From the NCBI GenBank assembly GCA_037962975.1, contig CM075673.1:147270667-147334666 (forward strand): 64,000 nucleotides of DNA, given 5' to 3'. The stretch comes from Clitoria ternatea (Eukaryota > Streptophyta > Magnoliopsida > Fabales > Fabaceae). Below are positions 24,701 to 28,586 of the stretch, piece by piece; positions within the stretch are counted from its first letter, which is position 1, and the number at the start of each line of letters is the position of its first letter. The position numbers and the translations under genes were made by a program. The notes beneath the pieces were generated by a model that ran no database searches, had not been told where the DNA came from, and saw nothing but the letters and a program-made list of their open reading frames with translations.

Positions 24701-27656
24701 TTTGTTAGTTACATTAGTTAGTTAGTTGCTAATAAATATTAAATAATATCAAAGAATAATAAAGGCATGTTGCCTATAAATAAGAGGGGAGGCTGTGAGA
24801 GAGAGGATCTTGTCATTTGTAAGGAAATCAATGCCTGTTAGAATATTGTAAATATGGTAATATAGGATTGATTATGATTGATTGATTAATCTTGTAATTA
24901 TGTAATTAATCTAAAATAGGTATGTAATTAATCTAAAATAGGTAACCGTATATTATATATTTATAACTACACGGAATTGTTTCGTTATGTATTCAAGGAC
25001 ACGGAATTCATCCTATGATCTCCCGTTTCTCCCTCTCTTAACATGGTATCTAGAGCCTAACAAGAAGTTTTTATTTCATGATTATCTGGTGAGCACACTG
25101 CTCATCATGCAAATGTTTATCAAAACCCATGTTCCATTTCTCTCTCTGGCTGCATTTTCTCCGGTTATCATTCCCAGGCTGCTGCTGCCACTATTCACAG
25201 CCATCAACCCTTTTTCCAGCAAGATTTCCAGCCTTCTCCACCCGGGTAAGGTGCATCCTCCTCAGATCAGCCTAACCCCAAACTCCTGCGCAGAAAGGAG
25301 CTCTCACGCACCTGCATGCACGACTTTATCTCTCCTCACCGTCACCTCCACCACCAGTAGTGGTGCATTTAGCCACCTTTCCTGCGGCCATCTGTGTGAT
25401 CAGCGTCACCATTCCCAGCTAGTTCTGGATCTTCCCTCTATTCTTCGTTCCAGGCCTTGCATGTCATTGTTTAGCTGCTGTTTGATAAAGGACATACTCA
25501 AGTTGTGGGATATTCAAATGCAGACTAGGCAAGCTCATCTATTGATACGAGGTCCACATTTGGGTATTGTGAGTTCATTGGAAATAAGTTTATCTCTTGG
25601 AAAAGTAAGAAGCAGAATGTTGTCAAGTCCAATGCAAAAGCAGGGTATCAAGCTATGGGTATAGTCAATCAGGAGCTTATATGGCTCACACAACTGTTTT
25701 GGGAACTAAGGAGGTCACACAGGTGTCACTTGTATGCAATAACCAGGCTGCTATGCATGTTGAGGAAACTGAAGAAGAAGCTGCCATAAGTGAGGAAACT
25801 GAAGAAGAAGATGAAACTGAGTTGAATTTGGAAGATTTGGGTGAAGAGGAGGATGAGGGATTTGTCTATCAATATGAGAAAGAGAATGAAGATAATGACT
25901 ATGTTGGGCTAGAAGAGGATTAGTTTTTTAGTCTGTCTTGTTTGTTCTTGAACATTGGACTTGCTTTGTTGCTTGAAGTTGATGATTACTACTATGTTTT
26001 GAATCTTTTGATAAGCTATGTATGTTTCATTTGACTTGATTGAACTTGAAAAGTTATTATTATATGGTTTTACATGGGTTATTGTGTTGAATTTGCACAG
26101 TTATTAATTCTGCAGTGTTTTTTAGTGTATTTTTCTGCATATAAAGAGCTTTTTATCATGACCACCATGACATCCGCAATGGCATCCGCCATAACCTTTA
26201 TGGCTTTTCTTGGCTCACTGCTATCTGCCATTGATAACACTGTGAGATACAAAAATCCTTATATGGCTTGACATTGTCACTTTGAGCTTGGTTTAGAAAG
26301 TTCAGTAAAGTCCTCTAGCAACTTGGCATGATTTGTTGCAAGGTAGACCATTCAATATTCCTTAAATGCTCATCATTGAATGGACTTATTCATCATTCAG
26401 TGTGAATGATGTCATCATTACAAGCCATGGTCATTAAAGAGGCGTTGGCGTTAAGGATTTCAAGCAACATTTGTAATTCAAGCACTTCCAAACCAAGGAA
26501 ATACACTCTTCACACTCTGTAAGATAGAAGCATGCTACACTGTAAACCTGTTGATACTCTTATGAACCCAAACATAAAAGCTTCCACCTAACTAGGGGAG
26601 CCCTATCAAGACCCAAGCAGATACAGGAGATTAGTGAGAAAATTAAAGCATCTCAGCTCTCACTGTGATCAGACCATACATTTCCTTTCTGGCCAGGGTT
26701 GTGAGTTAGTTTCTCAACTCAGCTTATGATTCATCAGAATGCAGTTGTCTGGATCCTAAGGAATATCAAGGGATCACCTGGCAACAAGCTGACATCATAC
26801 TTATATCATTGGATACACATGCCAATTGGGCAGGTTATGCCAGTGATGGGAGATGCACGGAATGTTACAATGTTATTATTAGTGCAAGAGCAAGAAGCTG
26901 CGGGCTTCTGTGAAGCACGGACACTCCTACTTAGATGTCAAAGGGTTTAACATATTTCTATTACATCTCCTCAATACCCATACTACATACATTAGACATT
27001 TCTCGCTACTTGAGATGTCGAATAACCTTTCCTAACGCTAGATTAGTAAAACAAGATTTCATTTTCACTAAACAGACACAAATTTTAAGTTTGACAACTT
27101 CATCCACCATTTTTCACCCTTCATGTTTCATACAAAACTCGAACAAGCCATTATATATCCACAATTCAAAATCACGTGACATCGCTATCCTGTGAGAAAC
27201 AAGTTCAACTTAAGGAAATGCCAAGAAAATCAACTTCAGATAAACCCATCCTTTTAGAATAAATAAAAACAAGTCAAATGCATTTGAATTGAATCCAAAC
27301 CTGACACCGCATGAAAAGCCAGAAGACAAAGCAGAAACAAAATGCTCCAATCCAATAAAAAAAATTAAAATGATAAAACTCACATGTCTATCACCAACGG
27401 GAATCTTCACTGAATACGGTTGCAGCAGAACATTCGAGGCACTGCCGTCGGCGACAACGGAGTCGGAAACCTCGGAGGAAGCTCTGAGAAATGAGCGGCG
27501 AGAGCTGTTGGCGGGAAAGAGAGAAAGGGACTTGCATTTGCGGGGAGCGGCGAAGCGATAGGGGGGAGGGGAGAGGAGGGGGTTGGGGAGGAGGAAGTGA
27601 GCGGGGCGGTGCAGTGTGGCGAGGCCATGGAGGGAACTGCTAGGACATGCTAGCAT
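3503..27656 (-). CDS. PNP1: Chloroplast polynucleotide phosphorylase, exons 1-10 of a split gene (3' part outside window)
   Basis: Phosphorolytic 3'-5' exoribonuclease and polyadenylating enzyme of chloroplast RNA processing. Coding exons on the minus strand: 27384-27656, 21867-21935, 21264-21370, 21124-21166, 18954-19037, 18294-18358, 16343-16499, 5125-5181, 4498-4611, 3503-3769. All borders are GT-AG and phases join without error (412 codons). Residues 1 to about 65 are a Ser/Arg-rich transit peptide. PYSVKIPVGDRH begins the first RNase PH domain. GGFFKREG and CRLIDRPLRPTMPKGF are PNPase signatures (the FFRR loop region). CGKPKMLDAIKLPPPELYKH and RRKAISSLEEKVL are the helical domain, followed by an acidic ED-rich linker and GDVHI. 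The family is about 920 residues long, so the second RNase PH, KH and S1 domains lie left of the window. No lesion is seen in any exon. Intron repeats make the locus unusually long. Confidence 0.93.
3988..4008 (-). pseudogene. PNP1: candidate 21-nt duplicate microexon of PNP1
   Basis: The minus strand shows TGCGCAG, then 21 nt encoding DIAGDEL, then GTAAATG. It copies the first 21 nt of exon 10 (EIAGNEL), and similarity extends past the donor (VNVFQI against VKVLQI). It is in frame (7 codons), so inclusion would not shift the reading frame. It may be a relic of a local duplication or an alternative exon. The sequence alone cannot decide. Confidence 0.5.
4020..4420 (-). repeat. LTR-like fragment in intron 9
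   Basis: Sequence around ACAATATGTTGATGTGTACA (from about 4031) recurs at 20006-20230, including the following AATTA/ATAATAATAAAT blocks. It looks like a copia LTR fragment in minus orientation. No coding sequence is seen. Confidence 0.5.
4498..4611 (-). CDS. PNP1: PNP1 exon 9
   Basis: 38 codons, DAVRAICNEVEALVKKC then GKPKMLDAIKLPPPELYKH and VE: the helical domain. Acceptor CTGTCAG, donor GTATGG, phase 0. Confidence 0.92.
5125..5181 (-). CDS. PNP1: PNP1 exon 8 (57 nt)
   Basis: 19 codons, GYSNFLPEEKLLKAVEVGQ. Acceptor ATTGCAG, donor GTTGTT. It lies about 150 bp from the LTR of copia D, so the retroelement pile begins soon after the exon. Confidence 0.9.
5328..5551 (+). repeat. 5' LTR of copia D
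   Basis: About 224 bp, with a TATA-like CCTATAAATAGG in the middle. It pairs with 15176-15442. The start is uncertain by a few bases because the ends are worn. Confidence 0.75.
5579..6415 (+). pseudogene. copia Gag fragment (element D)
   Basis: The plus strand reads MDPQLYPPPPSPPHSDAQLL, then HAITEKLKERNFLPWK in a shifted frame, is cut by a TRIM LTR (5751-5871), and resumes with EYQAWEQQYQLLLFLLQSSI, TRQLQTELRTIAVKGHSG and ISPAEHQIW, typical of plant copia Gag (UBN2/DUF4219 type). Many stops and frameshifts; dead. Confidence 0.75.
5751..5871 (+). mobile_element. solo TRIM LTR with target duplication GAAGC
   Basis: A 121-bp unit starting TGTTAAAAAGTCCCACG and ending CCCAAATTTAAGA, flanked by GAAGC at 5746-5750 and 5872-5876. 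The same LTR family, in reverse, flanks the TRIM copies at 22901-23373 and 17212-18202. Its removal rejoins the Gag frame of element D, so it inserted after D. Confidence 0.88.
6430..6675 (+). pseudogene. acidic C-terminal tail, possibly of an hAT transposase
   Basis: The plus strand reads DEEDIQSSRVDSVQMEIGGS, then NDNEDFGLNMDVHVDDPLSP, a stop, and EDYDDDDDDDDDGDGGSLEI and a stop. Acidic tails of this type end some legume hAT transposases, and another lies at 25763-25923. No catalytic region is present. It could also be the end of D's own Gag, so the call is weak. Confidence 0.35.
6884..7083 (+). repeat. 5' LTR of element B
   Basis: Starts TGTTGAAATA and ends TTTCAAGT, so the 3' end is GT, not the usual CA. 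Both LTRs agree on this, and the position is set by the target duplication. TTGAAATA(A/G)AATGGTCAAA occurs twice inside it. Confidence 0.92.
7084..7095 (+). other. primer binding site of element B
   Basis: TGGTATCAGAGC is complementary to the 3' end of plant initiator tRNA-Met, as is usual for Ty1/copia. It directly abuts the 5' LTR. Confidence 0.92.
7339..8330 (+). pseudogene. Gag of element B with zinc knuckle (frameshifted)
   Basis: ATG at 7339 (MAAEIPKPTPLVPLN) opens a 218-codon frame to 7992, with the plant copia Gag pattern LNGRNYLQLTQFIKRTLKG, ..TWLWGTMIPEIS, ..EIWDNLCKTYSMKQD, ..VTDYYESLYGLWVELDQY. The frame shifts near 7985, and the CCHC knuckle CTYCKRAGHTKETC (about 8101-8142) is in the next frame, which stops at 8329. 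Protease follows in the third frame. Confidence 0.9.
8331..9430 (+). pseudogene. protease and integrase of element B (broken)
   Basis: WIIDSGATDHM (about 8421-8453) is the protease active site (D-S-G). ENVLHVPQLSNNLISVKKL and WLQHKCLGHP are late protease and GAG-pre-integrase. Integrase parts FDRIHSDVWGPV and FVSFIDDCSR are in one frame, then RLRSDNGTEYV and LTCANTPQ in another. The NGVAER-like box after TPQ is damaged and the frame shifts again near 9315. At least three frameshifts, so no protein. Confidence 0.88.
9431..10389 (+). pseudogene. integrase C-terminus and linker to RT (element B)
   Basis: FGCTAFVHIHNQHRGKLDPR and FIGYHPNKKGYKRYHP mark the integrase tail. A polar linker follows to YPISHFVS, then VQEALKDENWVQAMNEEMSA and DRYKARVVAKGYTQTYGI begin RT. 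In-frame stops lie at about 9475, 10093 and 10264 (the last replaces the Trp of the usual WVY motif). Confidence 0.85.
10390..11664 (+). pseudogene. reverse transcriptase and RNase H of element B (open 424-codon frame)
   Basis: A long intact frame. RT blocks are QFDVRNAFLHRELEEDVYME, LKKALYGLKQSPRAW, LVYVDDMIITG (catalytic YVDD at 10711-10722) and DLGRLKYFLGIEVAHS. RNase H blocks are LKAYTDADYAGS, RRSTSGYCMFLGG, RSSAEAEFQSMA, LFCDNKSAISIAHNP, KHIEIDRNFIKEKL and ADILTKGLP. The N-terminal part of RT is upstream of the last stop, so the product would be incomplete. Strong identity of domain order with plant copia polyproteins. Confidence 0.92.
11663..11671 (+). other. polypurine tract of element B
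   Basis: GAGGGGGAG immediately before the 3' LTR, right after the pol stop codon region. The usual plus-strand primer position. Confidence 0.85.
11672..11871 (+). repeat. 3' LTR of element B
   Basis: 200 bp, differing from the 5' LTR at three sites by direct reading. Followed by the target duplication CTATC, after which the LTR of element A resumes. Confidence 0.92.
11890..12692 (-). pseudogene. RNase H and integrase-RT linker of element A
   Basis: The minus strand gives SDLPIALCKGIRFPCNPSSH, IALSYHRISRSYYSCISSLS, HPGWKQAMMDEMCALKSSET and VGFRWVYRL, then jumps to FWKSKKQNVIARSSAETEYR, WLKQLLQELKFREVAQVSLI and YERMKHIEVDCHFIREKVM. The last block is RNase H; the RT in between is deleted. At 11890-11902 the minus-strand purine tract GAGGGGGAG precedes the LTR. 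Confidence 0.88.
12676..13594. mobile_element. non-autonomous hAT-like element in element A
   Basis: The ends are CCATAGTAGTCAAT (12676) and ATTTAACTACTATGG (to 13594), inverted repeats of each other. Subterminal DNA is rich in CGCGG/CGCTATAGCGG. Flanking GTGGGAA and TGGGGAACC give an imperfect 8-bp type duplication. The interior has simple Pro/Ser-coding and GAAGAAG sequence and CGCCGGAGAAG motifs, but no transposase domain. The same terminus type occurs at 898 and 24420. Confidence 0.65.
13595..13784 (-). pseudogene. protease fragment of element A
   Basis: The minus strand reads ILWVLDSGAIDHITGNESLS, with the catalytic D-S-G intact, then a frameshifted CYHGQWFPT (MVNGSP in the right frame). 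It ends at the hAT insertion. Confidence 0.85.
13785..14701 (-). pseudogene. Gag of element A
   Basis: Starts at ATG 14701 (MAAPGDTKPDMLISGHS), then LDDHNYSYWTSNIEIW, VWDHAKQLFTNN, SLSAYAGRVTSLLCELNEML and EVTLDSALATILL: plant copia Gag. Several in-frame stops and shifts. A degraded Cys/His cluster lies near 13950-14010. Confidence 0.8.
14927..15109 (-). repeat. 5' LTR of element A, with primer site
   Basis: 183 bp, TG...CA on the minus strand, next to the primer site at 14915-14926 (GCTCTGATACCA on the plus strand). The partner LTR is 6745-6883 plus 11872-11889. Confidence 0.88.
15176..15442 (+). repeat. 3' LTR of copia D
   Basis: About 267 bp, preceded by AAGGGGGG. It matches 5328-5551 but is about 40 bp longer in the first third. 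Confidence 0.75.
15443..16342 (-). other. 3'-most unique part of intron 7 with an unrecognised 108-codon frame
   Basis: AT-rich intron DNA. A minus-strand frame at 15856-16182 (MKLINVSFTLYTIIMNILSL start) has a hydrophobic stretch MTIILVSAVAASLLVLDIIY. I do not recognise it. It may be a chance frame or a fragment of an unknown gene or element. No promoter or splice evidence supports it. Confidence 0.25.
16343..16499 (-). CDS. PNP1: PNP1 exon 7
   Basis: 157 nt, (V)ALSEVPMSKAVAGVRVGL, then VGDKYIVNPTTEEME and LDLLLAGTDSAILMIE, the end of RNase PH domain 1. Acceptor TTCACAG, donor GTAATA. It is followed by the 11.2 kb intron 7. Confidence 0.92.
16666..17099 (-). mobile_element. TRIM-like element in intron 6
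   Basis: Two direct repeats, about 16666-16812 and 16960-17099, both with ACCACACCACAAA.GCTAG and ATGGGACTCAAGTCTCATAC, and both ending TCCTAACA. On the minus strand TGGTATCAAGG follows the right copy as primer site. No coding capacity in 434 bp. Confidence 0.75.
17212..18202 (-). mobile_element. TRIM element carrying an hAT MITE
   Basis: LTRs at 17212-17330 (plus one base after the MITE) and 18085-18202, both with CTAACTC, CATATCTCTAGACAA and CTTTCAACA. A primer site (CTCTCATACCA on the plus strand) lies at 18074-18084. The internal part has CAAGAATGGAGCGTAGACAA-type sequence shared with the TRIM at 22.9 kb. The MITE sits at the LTR-internal border. Confidence 0.8.
17331..17948. mobile_element. 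hAT-type MITE, 618 bp, duplication CTTTCAAC
   Basis: Termini TAGGGATGTCAA and TTAACATCCCTA (inverted), exact 8-bp target duplication CTTTCAAC at 17323-17330 and 17949-17956. GC-rich subterminal blocks with repeated CCCGCC/GGCGGG, AT-rich core, no open frame. Eight-base duplications and TAGGG ends fit non-autonomous hAT. Confidence 0.92.
18203..18221. repeat. (AT)n microsatellite
   Basis: Pure AT run next to the TRIM right LTR, 70 bp from exon 6. Confidence 0.9.
18294..18358 (-). CDS. PNP1: PNP1 exon 6
   Basis: 65 nt encoding VLSYDGLHFPDSLAVTAAGI, A and two bases of Val. Donor GTAAGT, acceptor TTTTAG. Phase matches exon 7. Confidence 0.92.
18954..19037 (-). CDS. PNP1: PNP1 exon 5
   Basis: 28 codons, VLICRLIDRPLRPTMPKGF then YHETQILSW. 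RLIDRPLRP is a hallmark of PNPase domain 1. Acceptor CTTGCAG, donor GTATGC, phase 0 at both ends. Confidence 0.92.
19673..19912 (-). mobile_element. solo LTR, duplication GGGGA
   Basis: 240 bp between GGGGA at 19668-19672 and 19913-19917. On the minus strand it starts TGATGCAGTAG, has CCATATAAATGG as TATA region and a CTCTCTTT tract, and ends TTACGATA. No second copy or internal region nearby, so a solo LTR in intron 4. Confidence 0.7.
20006..20985. repeat. copia LTR fragments in intron 4
   Basis: Three pieces: 20006-20230 (minus, copy of the intron 9 repeat at 4031), 20456-20523 (plus, start of the LTR family of element C, TGTCAGAATATTGTAAATAT) and about 20781-20985 (plus, TGATACAATATATGAAAG after the purine tract GAGGAGGAG). 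No coding domains between them were recognised. Confidence 0.55.
21124..21166 (-). CDS. PNP1: PNP1 exon 4 (43 nt)
   Basis: A short exon encoding (S)GGFFKREGKAKDHE. This corresponds to the FFRREGR RNA-contact loop of bacterial PNPase. Acceptor GTTTCAG, donor GTACTA. Confidence 0.9.
21264..21370 (-). CDS. PNP1: PNP1 exon 3
   Basis: 107 nt encoding IVYTTVCLDDVPSEPSDFF, PLSVNYQERFSAAGRT plus two bases of a Ser codon. The YQE-FAAG-type block is conserved in PNPases. Acceptor ATTGCAG, donor GTATGA. Confidence 0.92.
21867..21935 (-). CDS. PNP1: PNP1 exon 2
   Basis: 23 codons, ILVETGHMGRQASGSV to TVTDGET, the start of RNase PH domain 1. Acceptor TTCTACAG, donor GTAAGT, both phase 0. It sits beside a 140-bp tandem duplication in intron 1. 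Confidence 0.9.
21940..22219 (+). repeat. 140-bp tandem duplication next to exon 2
   Basis: Copies at 21940-22079 and 22080-22219, both from AGAAGGCCACAGAACCTAAT to the ATATTAAG block, with a handful of differences. It starts at the polypyrimidine side of the exon 2 acceptor. Confidence 0.88.
22901..23500 (-). mobile_element. TRIM with two LTRs and an extra internal copy
   Basis: LTRs 22901-23007 and 23266-23373 (TGTTGAAAGTC... on the minus strand), primer site TGGTATCAGAGTCTA on the minus strand ending at 23265. A second internal-like unit (CACCCCTTCACGTTCAGG...) follows the right LTR to about 23500, so the unit order is LTR-internal-LTR-internal. Internal DNA repeats AGGAATGGAGCGTGGATGAA two to three times per copy. 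Confidence 0.85.
23666..23762 (-). pseudogene. possible hAT transposase N-terminal exon
   Basis: The minus strand from ATG 23762 reads MAENTARAVEGNAANVRLRP and about ten more residues. I associate this N-terminus with the legume hAT transposases whose acidic tails end like the one at 25.9 kb. That link is from memory and not tested here. Confidence 0.4.
24836..25760 (+). mobile_element. copia fragment M: LTR, leader and RNase H piece
   Basis: LTR 24836-25043 (TGTTAGAATATTGTAAATAT...CTCTTAACA) followed by TGGTATCTAGAGCC, the same altered primer site as element C. After a Ser/Pro-coding leader the strand jumps to RNase H (GYSNAD, WKSKKQNVV in shifted frames, YQAMGIVNQELIW, SLVCNNQAAMH). Most of gag and pol is deleted. 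It ends abruptly at about 25760. Confidence 0.75.
25741..26242 (+). pseudogene. 3' end of an hAT transposon with transposase acidic tail
   Basis: EETEEEAAISEETEEEDETE, then NLEDLGEEEDEGFVYQYEKE and NEDNDYVGLEED before the stop at 25923. The DYVG..ED tail is what I recall from legume hAT-dimerisation transposases. After 300 bp of untranslated DNA come GCATCCGCCATAACC and GCTATCTGCCATTGATAACA, resembling the terminus at 24420. The open frame from 25681 is a chimera: its first 27 codons are copia RNase H. Confidence 0.5.
26540..26870 (+). pseudogene. copia RT-RNase H fragment
   Basis: LLMNPNIK-like, GEPYQDPSRYRRLVRKLKHL and GISRDH/KGSPGN are recognisable in different frames, as in the copia block KPVDTPMDPN...LGEPYSDPSRYRRLVGKL. 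Heavily decayed. Confidence 0.65.
26871..27383 (-). other. 5'-most part of PNP1 intron 1
   Basis: AT-rich. I see no coding domain or repeat structure here. It leads to the GTGAGT donor of exon 1. Confidence 0.6.
27384..27656 (-). CDS. PNP1: PNP1 exon 1: start codon and transit peptide
   Basis: ATG at 27656-27654 gives MLACPSSSLHGLATLHRPAH, then a Ser/Arg/Pro-rich stretch without acidic residues, as in chloroplast transit peptides, followed by the start of the mature enzyme (PYSVKIPVGDRH). It ends CAT with donor GTGAGT, phase 0, 91 codons. No in-frame upstream ATG was noticed close by. Confidence 0.9.
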
Positions 27657-27834
27657 CTTCTTCTTCTTTTGCGGTTAGGGTTTTATCGATTTTGGAGCAA
27701 GTTGAAGTTGAAGTTTGAAGTTGTTGGTGTTGTTGAGAGTGAGGGAGTGAGTGAAAAGATGAAAGTGTGGGACACAGACACGAGGGTGAGAGAAGGAGGA
27801 AGAGCTGCCGTTATCCGTTTCCGCTTTTTGGTTC
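27657..27834 (-). promoter_or_regulatory. PNP1: PNP1 5' untranslated and promoter-proximal region
   Basis: On the minus strand a CT- and CAACTTCAAC-rich stretch precedes the ATG, ending in CTTCTTCTTTTG-like sequence in reverse. No clear TATA box was identified. Only about 180 bp separate the ATG from a LINE poly(A) tract, so the core promoter is either here or within the LINE. Confidence 0.4.
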
Positions 27835-28586
27835 TTTTTTTTTTGTAACAGATTACAATAGAAGGTGAACCGGGCCCTAAGGCCCAAAACGCACAACACA
27901 ACAAGCCAAATAGGGGAAAGGAAAGTTGGGCATAGGCCTGCTTGCACAATAGACAAAACACTAATTGAACAAAAACTCGAAAGCATCCTAGGGGATATCA
28001 CAAAGCAGCGATGACAACCTTATCCCACGTTCAAAGAAGCGGGAGGAGCATCACATGAACGAAATAAATGACCAATACGAGGGCGAAGACCAACGCTTGA
28101 CCTAGACAAGAATTGTCCTTAGAAATTCTGTGGGTGAAACCACCAACGACTTCTGAGGTTCCTTACAGTAGCTAGGTAGCCATCGTGAGAGTCACCACGT
28201 TACCTTATCGTCTGCTTGCCCCTCGACCAAAACCCAGAAACAACCACACCCACATTCGCTCGACGACCAAAACCAAGAAAAACCATACACTTCATTCCTT
28301 TTCTCAAGTTACCTAGGTTCACCTCCAGAAGACGACGGGAAACCTAACCAAGCTACGAAAGGAGAGGGCGACTAGAGGAACACAAACACCAAAAGACAAC
28401 ACCATTAGTCTGTGAGCATTCCTTTCAAGTCCTGATTAAGAGCATTCCTTAATTCCATCGGGGGAGCCATCCACTGATTTCTGCCCAATGAATTCAAGCT
28501 TGCCAAATGAGCCACCCGTAAGCCACTCCATTGTCGCCTCTACTAGTCCATAAAAAACCAGTGATTGAACGTGTGCTTCAAAGAGG
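27835..28586 (-). mobile_element. 5'-truncated L1-type LINE, 3' end with poly(A)
   Basis: On the minus strand the sequence ends TTCTATTGTAATCTGTTAC and an A run (T run at 27835-27844). Upstream codons read FCLLCKQAYAQLSFPLFGLL and the region to 28586 carries decayed frames (QSLVFYGLVEATMEWL). Poly(A), loss of the 5' part and position fit a LINE insertion. No target duplication was found. Confidence 0.55.
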
